A stretch of 64,000 nt of DNA from Sipunculus nudus. Lineage: Eukaryota; Annelida; Sipuncula; Golfingiida; Sipunculidae. The stretch is taken from the NCBI GenBank assembly GCA_026874595.1, contig CM049307.1, forward strand, positions 21,865,079-21,929,078. The letters are read 5' to 3'. Positions within the stretch are counted from its first letter, which is position 1. Every line of letters starts with the position of its first letter. Below are positions 1 to 14,400 of this stretch, in pieces. Under the pieces are notes generated by a model that ran no database searches, was not told the DNA's origin, and saw only the letters and a list, made by a program, of their open reading frames with translations. A program made the position numbers and the translations under genes.

Positions 1-244
1 ATTGTATAGATTTAGTGTATTGTAATGTTAGGATTGTTCTAAGAATAAATTATAATTATTTGTTAACAAAATACCATTGACTTCTTTATTCAATCCCCTA
101 GACATTTCGAGCTGCCTAGTGTTAAAGAATCGCATAATTTTTTTTATCTCCTTAACAAAATTTATGCTCTTCATGATTACGTGATCTGTTGTTATTGGGT
201 CCTGTAACAATACATATGTTTATTTATATATATGAAAATATATT
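1..244. other. Unassigned left edge
   Basis: AT-rich sequence with no recognised feature. It is either intron 5' of the first visible Raptor exon or upstream flank. Confidence 0.5.
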
Positions 245-592
245 TAAAATCAAGTTGATGGAAGATCATGGATAGGGTTGTCATGTTCCAGAAACTGGTG
301 GCGCCACCTATTATTCTTTACTTGTTTTCATGCCGTTTAATACCCCCAAAATTGCTACTTGACAGTACTGTGAGCTTTATAAGTCAAAAACTAATGGACA
401 GATTTCTTTCATATTGTGCATATACATAGACATGGGTTAGGGGATCATGTATAAGTAAATTGGGGTCATGACCTTTTCTATGAGTGTGGTCTGATATTAA
501 TTGTAACTGTAGATGGGGGGGCCTATTCTTAAAGGGGGGGGGATTAATTGTCTGGGGATACTATGGCACCTGCGGTGCCAAGAAATATCTAG
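245..592 (+). mobile_element. Helitron-like family B, 5'-truncated copy B1
   Basis: Matches the 3' part of the full copy at 57744-58696. It ends with hairpin GGCACC-TGC-GGTGCC, a short spacer and CTAG immediately before TT, the standard Helitron 3' end. It contains the palindrome GGTGGCGCCACC. Confidence 0.75.
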
Positions 593-1352
593 TTATGTAG
601 AATGTTATTTGGTGATTTATCTTGCAATTTTATAGGGAATTCAGTGCAGAGAAGATGCTACAAGCCTACAGCACTTGATGGTCTCCTCCTGCTTTAATTA
701 ATGTGCATGCAAAATCTGGATGCACATTTTCTCAGGAAGATGAAATAACTGCCATTTGTAAGGATACAATAATTTATGAGCCGCATGTTTGTCCTGGTAC
801 ACAAACATTTTGACCTGGTGAATATGAAAGCAACGACAGTACTACATGTGCTGATCCTACTAACTGGCAGTACAGTGTCATAGGCAGAGTCAAGACAGTT
901 TATTCCCTGACTGAGGCTGTCTCTGGTCTACCTCTGACATTTCTTGTGGGGTGTGAACACACAATAACCCTTGTAAATGAAGTGGTTGTTGGAACAACAA
1001 AAATATTTAAAGTTAAGTTTTGCAGGGAAAAAAGTCACATGCCTCCATAAAAGGCAAAGACAGACCCAGCAGAACAACAGAATTTTATTAGCCACTGTTG
1101 CCAGTCAGGTTCATGTTCTGCTAGCCATACTTTATGTAGCCAATTTTATGACATGTTGATTTACTTGTGGTTTGCCATTTTCTAGTAAATTTTCTTCCAG
1201 TTTACTCCATCCTATATATGTTGTGTGCATAATACTGTATGTGTGTGTGCCTGTTATAGGCTCCCACCTTATTGACCTTATCCTCTGAAGAATAGTCCTG
1301 GCTCAACTTATATAATCACTTATGATCAAAATCTATTGGAAATAGTCTCATG
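593..1352. other. Unassigned AT-rich sequence
   Basis: I found no exon, repeat family or RNA gene here. Short open frames (60 codons) have no recognisable content. Confidence 0.5.
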
Positions 1353-2247
1353 TAGTGTTGGGAAGATGAGTTTTTGATATCATGATAATTATATAAATTT
1401 TATCACGATATACTGAGATATTGCAATATCATTATTAGTATATAATGATTAATGTCATAAATGAGCCATCAATTTAACAGCCACCTTTACAATCTTGACT
1501 TTAGACAAGAGTTAACTTTTAATATCATTTATACCATTTCAGTTACACAGGATCACTCATTAAGTAATGTCAGTTGCATGAAGGTATTGCAGGTGTGGGC
1601 GCTTGAGGCACAGGAACTCCTGCCCCCATTGTCAAATCATGCTTGTTAGAACTTTCAACCATTTTTCCTATAACTACATAAAAGCCGGAGAATCCTAGAG
1701 TTTTCGGAGAGCATGTCTTTACATTCATGTCTAAATATTCAAACCTCAATTTTTTTGGCAACATGCAATGTATATTGGGTCTGGTGACACTTTTACGTTG
1801 AAATTTTTGTTCTGTGTTATAAAAGGGTAAATATGTTTATTTTTTGCTCTTTCTTTATAATGTTATCAATTTTCTCCTGGAATTCTCCGGCTTTTGTCCT
1901 CTCTGATTCCTCCTGCAATTTCTAGACATTTCCGGTAAGGGTTAGGGTTGGTTATGCTAAGGGTTAACCCTAACGGTTCCACCCACACGCTGGTGTTCAA
2001 ATGCATGGGATTTATAAAAATTAAATATGATTCTTGAAAGTAATGATATTTTGAACATGGACAGACTAATAATGTGTTTTTCCTCAGAGAAAAAAACACT
2101 TCAGGAGCCTGCTGTTGAACCGAAATGGCAAAATCATGGACAGAAATGCATATTTTTATATCGGGATAATAGGAAAGTTGATGGTACGATTACCTTAGCT
2201 GTCAGATATCGTGAAAATACCGAAAATGGGTAACCTTCCCAGCCCTA
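1353..2247. mobile_element. hAT-like non-autonomous element
   Basis: Ends are TAGTGTTGGGAAG and, inverted, TAGGGCTGGGAAG, typical of hAT elements. Flanks GTCTCATG (1345-1352) and GTCTAAGG (2248-2255) are an imperfect 8-bp target-site duplication, 6 of 8 matching. The interior is AT-rich with no transposase frame. 895 bp. Confidence 0.75.
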
Positions 2248-2255
2248 GTCTAAGG

Positions 2256-2762
2256 TAGCTTGTCTTAAATCTGGGTGGTCATCTACTGTTAGGAAATATG
2301 ATAAATATAATATTATAACAGGAACACATGGTTTTTGGTTAAGCACACTTTTAGTCATGCTTTTCTGTGATGAACAGGGGTATAAATGCTCAATCAAACC
2401 AGGATGTTTAACCAACTCGGGCCAGCCAGACTTTTCTCTAGCATGGCTTACTACTTTTACTTTTCTTGGTGTTATAAGATTCAGAATCTTGAAACAGGTC
2501 TTTCACCAATTTAAGTTGAAATGTCCTTGAAAAATTTTAAAAAATGTAATTTATAAACTTGGTGTTACTACAAGTTGAATTTTTTTTTTACTGCAAGGTA
2601 ACTAACTTTGAAACTAGTAAAAAATGCATTACAAAAATACCCCATTTCATATATTTAATTATTATTAGTGTTAATATAATAAATTTATTATTACAGTTCA
2701 CAGGGTTTAATCATCATATCACCCACATGAGTGAGACTGAAAACATGATTTGGACCATTTTT
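2256..2762. other. Unassigned sequence
   Basis: AT-rich, nothing recognised. Confidence 0.5.
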
Positions 2763-4410
2763 AGCTCAGCTGACTATAAGTCATTTGAGCTATAGTCGTG
2801 GACCAATGTCCGTTGTCCGTCTGTCTGTCGGTCCGTCCGTAGATGTGGCACGTTTTGAAACCGTAAGACCTAGGAATCCAAAATTTGGCCTATTGTTAGA
2901 TGTCCCCAAGATCTCCTACCAAGCCGAAAACTGGGTCTTTGCAACTTCGTTCCTTAGAGAAATTGAGGAAAAACTTCAATTTTTTTATTAAAAACCTATT
3001 TTCACACTTCAGGACCACCTAATATCAAAACCACTCATCTGTTTTTCCTCATATTTGCCATAAATATTCCTCTATAAGGTTCCTATGTACATGCCAGAAA
3101 TTAGGTCTGTATTATATCATTTAAAAAAGTTATGGGCTCAAACATAATGCATTTTGTAAAAAATCAGGAAAGATATTTGATCACTTAACACAAAACATGT
3201 TAAAGCTAAGGACTTTTTTCCAGTAATATAACTTTAGTTAATCAAAATTAAATTGTATACCCAAAATTATATCAAAATCTTTTATATTTTTTAAAATATT
3301 AGCAAAAATAAAAAAATGGTACCTTAAATTTTGCCCAACTTTGCCCCTGGCAAGTTTTTTGCCTTTAAGTACTGTGGATTTAATTTTCACAGCATGTACA
3401 CATAAGGATTTAATCTGTTAAAATCTGAAATTTGAAAATAAAATCTGCAAAATTAGGCTAGTTATTGAATTTTTTTGGAGGCTCTTGTTGTATTCCCCTA
3501 CATTGTCAAGCAGTCCACTTTGGTCACTGTAGGTCATTCAGTGCAGCTCACTATGCACTGCAGGCTGTTGGCATAATGTTATGCAATCCCATCACTAGGG
3601 CAAGCCCTCTCTCCTTTGAGTTGAGATTGATCAGGCTGTCTGTAGTTAATACCACACCACAGGGAGCCTTTTTCTCTCCCCCCCCCCCCCCCCCCACCCC
3701 ATTCTTTTGACAGACCTGTACTATGAACTAGATGAATCTTAAAATTAACATTTTTTTTAGCAACAAGCAGTAACAACAGAGACCCCTCCCCCCACCCACC
3801 CCTTCAATACACAGGACTAATAAACAAGATGAATCTTATAATTTTAATGTTAAATAAATTCTTTTGATGAAACTTGGACAATTTTGATTTTTTTAAAGAA
3901 AAAAATTTCAGGAATTTAATCCTAATATTCAAATGTGGTAAAATATTAGGATCTTATGTAAGTGCTAACTGACAAGATTTAAGAAGATATAAATACTTTG
4001 TAGCATTTCATTGATATCTCTTAAAGTTGGCGGGGCCTAGGTGTGAATAACACTTTTAACTTAGTATTAAAATTAGGAATATTGGTCAAACTTTGTGGGA
4101 TTAATTTTTAACTCCTATGGCCATATATTTAACATTTGAAAACTTAATTACCTTCACACATTATTCGTTTATGAAATGTTACTTTTATATAATACTTACT
4201 GTAGACCTATTTGTTCCATTGGTGCATCACTAAATGGTTTAGCTCATGTCCATTATTCTATAGTTTACAGAGTTTCATTTTAGCAGGGCCATTTTCTCAT
4301 AGCTTTTCTTATGATAATATACATGAAAAACCAAAAGAAATAAAAATATTTTTCATCTACTAATATTTTCCAAAATTCAGCTGAGTGAGGTGACCCATGG
4401 GTCCCTTGTT
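2763..4410 (+). mobile_element. Family A repeat, copy A1
   Basis: Starts with the imperfect palindrome AGCTCAGCTGACTATAAG and TCATCTGAGCT, then a TCCG/TCTG-rich stretch, and ends GACCCATGGGTC-CCTTGTT. The same two ends flank copies at 28232, 48045 and 53981. Contains a C17 tract near 3680. No coding capacity seen. Confidence 0.8.
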
Positions 4411-7400
4411 AGTAATGAAACATCCTATGATTACTGACGCCTTGTATGTATTATAGTTTGATCTCATGGCATTGACACATACAGGAATACTGTGGCACTA
4501 AGGTCATATTGTTTTAAATTAACTACCTGGTAGACCTTTTATAATAATTGTTATGATAAGCACATAATTGATGATATGTGTCCCTGTGGTAGACCACTGT
4601 ATTAGCTAGCCTGACCCTGGCATTAGTGATAATGGTAAAAATAGGATTGTTGATAACATATATGGTACTCAGCCAAGGTTTAAGTTGACTTTATAAAAAA
4701 AACTTGCATAATGCATTATGTGTGCTTAAAAGGATAAAATCATAATTGACACTTCAGTTGAGTTATTCAAAGGAATATCAGTTGTTCTAGTATTAGTTGA
4801 AGATGGTGAATGAATGGAGGCATTGATTTTTAGAAAGATTAATTGGATACAGTTTATACCTGTTTTTTTTCAACATGACACATTTAATTTAGTTGTTTTA
4901 TCAAAATGTATGGTTGCCTGAGAAATTTGTGATCAAATGAGGCATTTGGACAATACGGTATGGTACTGTATGCAAGCAGTGAATGTGATAAATTACAGGG
5001 TTAGATACTGATTTTGACCTGTCATTTCAGACAGCTTTATGAATAAATTCATCTGCATAAATGTGTTTGTCATATCTCCAAATTTATCCACGAGAACATT
5101 CAACTGTAAAAATATTCTTTAAAAGTGAAAACTTGAAATGTGAAGTCCATTCCACCATTTGAAGCTGTTAGTATTTTGAGAGACTGAGTTCTCACGTTCC
5201 AGTGAATGATTTGGGTTATTTGGCAATATTTGTGAAGGATTTCAGGGGAATTTGAGTAAAATATTGATTTTATCATTCTTAGAAAAGAATTAGTATCGCA
5301 TTTCAGATTGACAGAAGTGACACCAGTCTTGTGGATAAACATTTTTCCAATGTTGAAGGAAATTAGTTGGTCTCACTCTCATGGATAAGATGATTGTTTC
5401 ATGGATAATTGGATGATAGACCTTGGATACTCCAGCTGATAGACAATAATACAACCAGCAAGTACAGACATGCATAGGTGTTAACATAGCATCTTTGATG
5501 GACCAAATAAGGTGCACAGAAGATTAAGATTCTAATATATTTGTTTGTGAAAGTGTGGTAAATTAAAAAATTTATTATATCTATATCCATAGCACATATC
5601 TCAGTGTGTGTGTGCGTTTGTGTAATACTTCATATGTAAGGACTGCAGTACTGGTAGCATTGGCATTACATTTTCAAATACATCAAAACTTAAAACCTCT
5701 ATTCTAGTATTAGGTAAATTCAGTTCATATTATATATGAGTGAAAATGTAGCAAATCAATATGGTTATTATATCTATATTAATAGGAATATGTATGCAAG
5801 TCTGTGTGTGTGTAATACAGTGCATGAAAGGGTGTGTTACTATTAACAGAATATATAGTGTGGTGTGTGTGGAATTGAAACCTGTGGGACAGATGTGGGA
5901 CCAGATTTGCTAGGCATTTTTTTGTTATATATAGTATTAAAAGTTAATGTTAACAGCTGTATGTGAACATGACCTCTAGTCTGAAATGATATAATGAGTT
6001 CCACTATATATCCAGGATCCAGATAGCTGTGAGCTTTGAAGGTCCAGATCAAAGTTTACGGCACCACCCATGGCTGTGTGACTGGTTACTACAGTGGTTA
6101 TATGATATCAGCGCAGCCTTTGTGTGTATCCACACAGAAAGAAACATGCAAAACAAGCCAGGATTTGTTTATTTAACCTCCCAGTGCAGAACATATACAT
6201 GTTGTACCAGCTGCACATGTCTGAAGTACTGTTGAGTGATTATATCATAAGATGTGTATAACTAAAATGTGAAATATTACAAATGCAATGGGAGTTGGTT
6301 TATTGTACTGAACTTTGAGTTAAATGTTTTATATGGGTAAAACCAGCATTCACAGACCAAGCTTTTGGCATTTGTACAAAAAATTGAAAGTTTTTTTTAT
6401 TTAAAAATAAGTATCAAATCAGCGGATCAAATAAAGTACAGCTGGTATTTCAGAGTACATCACTGCATCTTAATTTGTTTCTGTTTGACCTGAAGTTGCT
6501 GAAACACTGCTGAATTTTTAGGTTGTTCTGACTGTTGGTTAATTGGTAGCAAGGCTCACATGTGAACTTTTGCACATTTATTTTTGTTTGAACTGTAATA
6601 TAATATTGGAGTTTAAACCCATAATTCACGGCCTGTAAAATCTGGGTAACATCTGAAAATAGAAAGTGTTCATTTGAAACCTGTGAACACCACATATTGT
6701 TTAAAGCAGAGAGCAGTTTATTTCTGATATGCCTAAATTCCTGTCCTGCCTCCAAGTGATCATGACATTGGAACAAATAAAACTCCTTTGTTTATTTGAT
6801 ATGTCTTTTGGACCTGAAAATAGTCTTGAAACTGAATATTGCAGAAAACTATAAAAATATAGATGAAATATAAACAGCAGCAATAAAAATGTCAATTAAG
6901 TTTTTTTGAAAATAAAAATGTACAAACAATTTGGTTTATCAGTAGATACAGAGAATGTGCAAAGACAAAATTTTGTTTAATTCATTGTTTCAGTATTTTT
7001 AAAAGATACCTGTCTTCTAATGATAAATATGGTCACTTTGACTAGATTTACATACATGGTGTTATGCATAATAGGTCTGCTTGCCTAAATGATCATAAAG
7101 TGATAGTCAATCAGAAATATCTCCAACACATGTTGCAGTGAAGCCTTTTTTATGTCATTGGCCAATGGAGAAATTTCTTTTTGCCATTGTTTTTCATTTA
7201 GAAACCTTAACTAACAAAGCAAATCATACAATTAACATTGTTTTAAACTCCTTCCATTGATGTGACAGCACAAGGCCTGGTAGCTGAGGTCAAGAATGGG
7301 TCATCAGGACAAATTTACTTATTATACATCTACTTTTATAGTAAAGGTTCCCATTACCATACCTGGATATTTACCAAGGTTGTGTCAATATTCACATTCA

Positions 7401-8328
7401 GGTAAACTGATTCAGATCAGTTGCATGTTATAGTTAAGCATAAATATATGCAAGCATGTGGCATACTTCAGGCTTATTTGCTACAGTCAGGGCTCAGATA
7501 TTTGGATGACCATCTCAGGCCAGCCATTGACTCACTTAATGCTACTGGTAATATTCATTCAGATTTAAATATCTGTTGTGAAATTGTCTGCTCACTTCTC
7601 ATTTGCTGGTGGTATAGCATATTGAGTTCTACATTTCTTATCACTTCCAGAATCCAGATAACCATGAAATTAACTGCATAACAGAAGTATGATTTGCACC
7701 ATTGTCAAGGGGTATTACCCTTTGAAATATCATCCAGATGTGGCACATAAAAATGATAAACCACTGGGTCCGTTCCAGGTGCCTTCGTAGCATTTATTCT
7801 ACTAATTCATTTAACTCAACCACTGCTGACCTTGGGGGTATTTGTTGTAGTCCACAACCAGGTATTGGCTCCTGGAGGGCCAAATTGTGTTGACTAATGA
7901 CTGTTGCATTCCCTGGTGTTAACCAGATTATTACCCAAGGATCAACTACAGTACCAGAAATCATATTTGACAGAACGCCTGTATACACAGGCTAACACAG
8001 CTCTCATGAATGTTTTCTATGAGACTAAAGCAAATACTCAAAGTACAAGCAGTGGTTTAGTGAATTAAATTAACAGAAGGAATGTAGTAAGAATGCTATA
8101 TAAGGAGTGTAACCACTAGGATACAATCTAGCTTTTCAACTGTCATGTGGAGACTTCTTTCTTTGAAATTCTTATCTTTCAGTCATTACTGAAGGTCATC
8201 AAGGGTTTTGCCCTGTACATCATGCTATTATTATATAACCAGTGGTGTCATTAATATGGAAGAGTGTATATAAAATACAAACAGAGCTTTTTCAGAAGTT
8301 GCATTTTGAGCTTTCTTTTTTTAACAAG
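4411..8328. other. Sequence upstream of first recognised RPTOR exon
   Basis: No coding exon could be recognised on either strand, including any candidate for the ~53-residue Raptor N-terminus. A short local duplication is visible: 5566-5640 and 5763-5836 share TTATTATATCTATAT, a GTGTGTG run and TGTAATAC. Otherwise ordinary AT-rich sequence. Confidence 0.5.
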
Positions 8329-8431
8329 ATGAAGACAGTGAGCGTTGCCTTGGTGATGTGTCTGAATGTTGGTGTGGACCCTCCTGATGTTGTGAAGACA
8401 CAACCTTGTTCAAGACTTGAATGCTGGATAG
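8329..8431 (+). CDS. RPTOR: RPTOR exon 1 of window (residues 1-34): start of RNC domain
   Basis: Begins [15 protein letters not shown], the conserved opening of the Raptor N-terminal conserved domain, and ends LECWI plus one base of the next codon. Acceptor is a T-rich run then AACAAG; donor is G|GTGAG. The reading frame stays open upstream to an ATG at 8242, but that stretch (MVSLIWKS...) has no Raptor similarity and looks like intron. Confidence 0.95.
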
Positions 8432-11400
8432 GTGAGACTTATAAATCATATAAAACACACAACAACAAAATTAATTTTATTTATAATTAATAATTTCTTG
8501 AAAGAATAATTTATTTCTGATTAATCTTTCAGATTAAACTATTGATATATATATAGCACTGCTCATGGGAGAATGATCTTCATAAAATAAATGACCTTGA
8601 CCTTCAATGACTTACTTTGTTAAACATCAGATCCAGTATCCATGAGTCCGCAGAAGGCCATGGAAACAGTGGGGTCCAACCTACAAAGGCAGTATGAGAG
8701 ATGGCAGCCAAGAGCGAGGTACAAACAGAGCTTAGACCCCACAGTCGATGAAGTGAAAAAGCTGTGTACATCACTCAGAAGAAATGCTAAGGTATACCAA
8801 CCTTCACAGATTTAGTTGTTCTCCATTTTATGTCACAATAAGCAGTCAGAATACATAAAAATGCAGGTAGCATATATATATGTATGAGTCATTCATTTAT
8901 TCAGTTGAATAATACAGACCCATTTCTTGTCTTTTAAAAGCTAGCTGGAGATATTACATGGGTTTAAATTACTGTCCTACTGGGCATTTTTTCATGCACA
9001 ATATTTGTTTATGTACTGTGCCATAATGTACAGAAGGGATAAAAGGCTTCTTGTCTTTGGAGAAAAGGTAGAATGAAGTGGCAGGATATACATATTATAT
9101 CTGAGAGATAATTGCAAAGGAAAACTAAATATATGGAATCCCAGTTTCTTTGTCTTGTCAACTTTTGTGTCAAATATGAGGTCAAACCGTGTGCCCTTAT
9201 AAAAATGTAGCATTGTCTATTGGAGGTTGACACCAGTGCCAGTAGGTCACATCAGTGGATGATCAGCTTCTCTATTTGCAGGAGGAACGAGTTCTCTTTC
9301 ACTACAATGGCCATGGGGTACCCAGACCTACTGTCAACGGTGAGATCTGGGTATTTAATAAGGTATGTTTTCATAATAGCAGATCAGAGCATTTGTTGTG
9401 CCAACCTCAATTTATGATACAATTTTTGTAGCCAATGATATGCAACTGGGTGGGAAGTCAGTAATTTTGAGTGTTCTGTTTATATATATTGTGTTCCAGA
9501 ACAGTGTACCTTCATACCACCTTGCAGGAAGAACAGATTGCAATCATTACACATCTGTTCCATGTTTAATGATGTAAAAGCTCATAGGTCTTTATGAAGC
9601 TTTCCCCTTTAGACGTGGTAAATTTGAATGCCCAATTAAATTTTCTGGTTAGCTTTTGTATAAGAAATGACATGAAACATGAAGAAGATATCATCTAACT
9701 AGCATGTCATGTATAAAAATAGATGGATCAAGTCAATATGTTTCATCAGGCTTCTGTGGTGTAGGGGGAAGAGCACATGACTCAAAGCTGGGAGGTAGTG
9801 AGTTTGAATCTCAGCCAAGGTGGTGAAATTTTTCACGGCTAGCCCCACCTAGGGTGAGGCTTTAAGGGGAGGCCATGCCCCACAGCAGAGTTTCACTCAC
9901 AAACAGGCATATATATCAGTTATGATCCTGCAACAGGGACTGCTGCACACCCATAGCCCGTAGTTGGTTAACCATGCCTGGTTAAGACTAGGATATAAAA
10001 TGAGACAAAGCGTGTGCTACAGCCCTGTTATGTCATCCAAAACTGAAATGGAATTCTGCAGATGTGCATACTTTGTTAAAGCTAGCAAAAAAAATGGAGG
10101 CATGTATTTTTATAAAAGTAAAAAATTTATCATCTGGTTTGACTTGAATGACAGTGTAATATTTCTTATGTGGCACTGCTTATTATATCCGCCAAAACAG
10201 AGTTTTGCGGATACTATGTTTTCAGCTGCAAGCCGCCGCCGCCGCCGCGGCATAGGTGTCCGGAGAACTCCTCCGTAACCGCTGGGTGGAATTTTACGAA
10301 AACCGGGATTATGTTCGGGTCACATGTGAACTGCTGCGCCCCGATTTTGTTTTGACCTCTGACCTTCCCTCTGCGCTCTGCGTCTGTTTGTGCGTCTGTT
10401 TCCACACATAAACCCACATATCTCGGGAACGGTATGACCGATCAGGAAAATTTTTTTGCACAAATGTAGCCCTTGGAGAGCTTTATAACATACACAAAAA
10501 ATGGTGGCACCACCTGCAACCATGTTTGCACAGTGTCAATCTGTTCGTCTGCCTTGGGTTAAAATCACTCATATCTCTGCAGGGACTAGACTAATTCACC
10601 TGAAATTCGGCATGCGTAAACATCCTGGATAGCTTTTCTGATTTTATGACAGGTGGCGCCACCTACATTCACGTTTTCGCTGCAGACATCCAAGCTCATA
10701 TCTCAGGAACCGTTTGACAGATCAGGAAAATTTTTTTGCACAAATGTAGCCCTTGGAGAGCTTTATAACTTACACAAAAAATGGTGGCGCCACCTGCAAC
10801 CATGTTTGCACAATGTCCATCTGTTCATCTGCCTTGGGTTAAAATCACTCATATCTCTGCAGTGACTTGACTAATTCACCTGAAATTCGGCATGCCTATA
10901 CATCCTGGATAGCTTTTCTGATTTTATGACAGGTGGCGCCACCTACATTCACGTTTACTCTGCAGACATCCAAGCTCATATCTCGGGAACCCTTTGACCG
11001 ATTGGGCCAAAATTTTGCATGTGTATAGATCTCACATAGCTCTTCATCATACGCAAAACTGGTGGTGCCACCTGCAGCCATTTTTGCACAGCTCCTGTCT
11101 GTTTGTCGGCCATGGGATAGAATCACTCATATACATGTAGTGGTTTGACTTATCTGCCTTAAATTTTGCATATGTATACAACTTGGACGGCTTTCTGGAT
11201 TTTGTGGTAGGGTGGGCAACCTACATACACAATTTGGCTGCAGACATCCATGCTAATATGCAACACTCTATTTCCCCTTGCCACTCAATCCATGCCTCAC
11301 TTCACCCGTTCCACTCTGATTTAGGCGGATACACGTAGTCGCTTGTCGACTACCCGTATTCTAGTTTCACATGTTGAATGCCGACTTATTTTTTGCTGTG

Positions 11401-14400
11401 GGTTTCCTCAGTGTTCCTGACATTGTAAATTGTTACAAGCAGTACTGCGTCATCTTTTTTTTAAAATATACAATGATACTTTTAAATTATAATATGATAT
11501 ATAAGAAATTTTATCTTTTAAGAATGTTAAAATGATTGAAATTTTGTAATTATTAACCTTTCTGTAGAACTTATGGATTATTCAGGAACTGATTACCAAT
11601 TTAATAATAAGATCTTACCTGTTGTTTCCAGAGCTACACACAGTATATACCTCTGTCAGTGTACGACTTGCAGACTTGGATGTACAGTCCATCTATCTAT
11701 GTGTATGACTGCAGCAATGCTGGGATCATTGTGGAATCATTTAAACAGTTCCAGAATCAAAGAGAGCAAGATATGGAGGTATGTACTCATTTATGAAAAA
11801 CTTCTTAAGGGTTCTAAAACTCCAAAGTTTTTTATGTTTCCTGCAAGCAATAAATATTTGGCCAGCCATTTTGTGTTAAATAGTTTGTAATTAGAGGTAT
11901 TTTTTCACTGAATGCAGTTTTAAGTTGTTGGTTATCCAATTGAATTTATTATGATGTAGCACCAAGAAAACTGGAGAAAATTTTTTGATAATTTTAGAAA
12001 CAGTATAAAGAGTACTTCAGATTTTTAATTAAAAGAATATTTAATTATTTTTATTTGTTTAATTTTTTTGATTTTGTGCTGTAATTGAACTGTGTAGGCT
12101 GGGTTATTGACTTCTTGTTTGTTGCACAAGGTTCAGTTTTCAATGCTTTTTGCAGTTTTATACCAAGTTTATCTATCTCTTTCAGATATAGAATATTTCA
12201 TCTGGATAATATTTACCTCTTTAGTTATGCGTACAAAATTTTTGTGATCTGTTATGCAAATATGCAACCAAGAAAGAAAACAATCAATCATTGAGATTAT
12301 AGATTAATTGGCACACCACTAATTGTATCCGCCAAAACAGAGTTTTGCGGATACTATGTTTTCAGCTGGCCGCCGCCGCCGCCGCGTAGGTGTCCGGAGA
12401 ACTCCTCCGTAACCGCTGGGCGGAATTTTCCGAAACCCGGGATTATGTTCGGGTCACATGTGAACTGCTGCGCCCCGATTTTGTTTTGACCTCTGACCTT
12501 TCCTTTGCGCTCTGCGTCCGTTTGTGCGTCTGTTTCCACACATAAACCCACATATCTCGGGAACCGTTTGACCGATCAGGAAAATTTTTTTGCACAAATG
12601 TAGCCCTCGGAGAGCTTTATAACATAACATGTCCACCTGTTCGTCTGCCTTGGGTTAAAATCACTGATATCTCTGCAGTGACTTGACTAATTCACCTGAA
12701 ATTGGGCATGCGTATATATCCTGGATAGCTTTTCTGATTTTATGACAGGTGGTGCTACCTACATTCACGTTTACGCTGCAGACATCAAAGCTCATATCTC
12801 GGGAACCGTTTGACCGATCAGGAAAATTCTTTCGCACAAATGTAGCCCTTGGAGAGCTTTATAACATACACCAAAAATGGTGGCGCTACCTGCAACCATG
12901 TTTGCACAGTGTCCATCTGTTCGTCTGCCTTGGGTTAAAATCACTCCTATTTCTGCAGTGGTTTGACTAATTCACCTGAAATTCGGCATGCTTATACATC
13001 CTGGATAGCTTTTCTGATTTTATGACAGGTGGCAGACATCCAAGCTCATATCTAGGGAACCGTTTGACCGATTGGGCCAAAATTTTGCATGTGTATAAAT
13101 CTCACATAGCTCTTTATCATAGGCAAAACTGGTGGCGCCACCTGCAGCCATGTTTGCACAGCTCCCATCTGTTTGTCTGCCATGGGATAAAATCACTCAT
13201 ATCTCGGCAGTGGTTTGACATATCTGCCTAAAATTTTGCAAGTTTATACATCCCCGACAGCTCTCTTGATTTTATGACAGGTGGCGCCACCTGCATTCTA
13301 GTTTATGCAGCAGATATCCAAGCTCATATCTTGGGAACCGTTTGACCAATTGGGCCAAAGTTTTGCATGTGTATAGAGCTTTCTGGATTTTTTGGTAGGT
13401 AGCGCAACCTACATACACAATTTGGCTGCAGACATCCATGCTAATATGCAACACTTCACCCGTTTCACTCTGATTTAGGCGGATACAAGTAGTCGCTTGT
13501 CGACTACCCGTATTCTAGTTAATTGTATTTTTATTTGCAGGTGGGATCAGGGTTAAGCAACAGTTCCAGGTCTACAGGGTCCCCATCCTCTCCCACCCCA
13601 ACTACTGTTAAGAACTGTATCCAGCTGGCAGCTTGTGGACCCAGTGAGCTCCTGCCCATGAACCCGGAGCTCCCTGCAGATCTCTTCACCTGCTGTCTTA
13701 CCACACCCATCAAGATTGCACTAAAGTGGTAAGGGCAATGGTTAATGTTAATATGAATAGTGTCTTTCTGGGGAAGATCTATGTAGTGTTTCAGAATTGC
13801 ATTAAAGTGGTAAGGGCACCTGTTATTGGAAATAAGGTGAATTGTATCGCTCTTGGGAAGATATATGTAGTGTATCAAGATTGCATTAAAGTGGTAAGGG
13901 CACCTGTTATTGGAAATAAGGTGAATTGTATCCCTCTGGGGAAGATATATGTAGTGTTTCAGGATTGCATTAAAGTGGTAAGGGCACCTGTTATTGGAAA
14001 TAAGGTGAACTGTATCGCTCGGGGGAAGATATATGTAGTGTATCAAGATTGCATTAAATGGTAAGGGCCCCTGTTATTGGAAATAAGGTGAATTGTATCG
14101 CTCTGGGGAATATATCTGTAGTGTTTCAGGATTGCATTAAAGTGGTAAGGGCTCCTGTTATTGGAAATAAGGTGAATTGTATCGCTCTGGGGAAGATATA
14201 TGTAGTGTATCAAGATTGCATTAAAGTGGTAAGGGCACCTGTTATTGGAAATAAGGTGAATTGTATCGCTCTGGGGAAGATATTTGTAGTGTATCAAGAT
14301 TGCATTAAAGTGGTAAGGGCACCCGTTATTGGAAATAAGGTGAATTGTATCGATCTGGGGAAGATATATGTAGTGTTTCAGGATTGCATTAAAGTGGTAA

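Noticed and set aside
8242-8328. Upstream ATG extending Raptor (MVSLIWKS...)
   Set aside because: No Raptor similarity; a good acceptor separates it from the conserved exon start at 8329.
9750-9822. tRNA gene
   Set aside because: A- and B-box-like motifs are present but stems do not pair well and a non-tRNA body follows; called a SINE.
13531-14046. Minus-strand frame of 171 codons and its relatives ([17 protein letters not shown] unit)
   Set aside because: Antisense reading of exon 5 plus the same minisatellite; no gene evidence.
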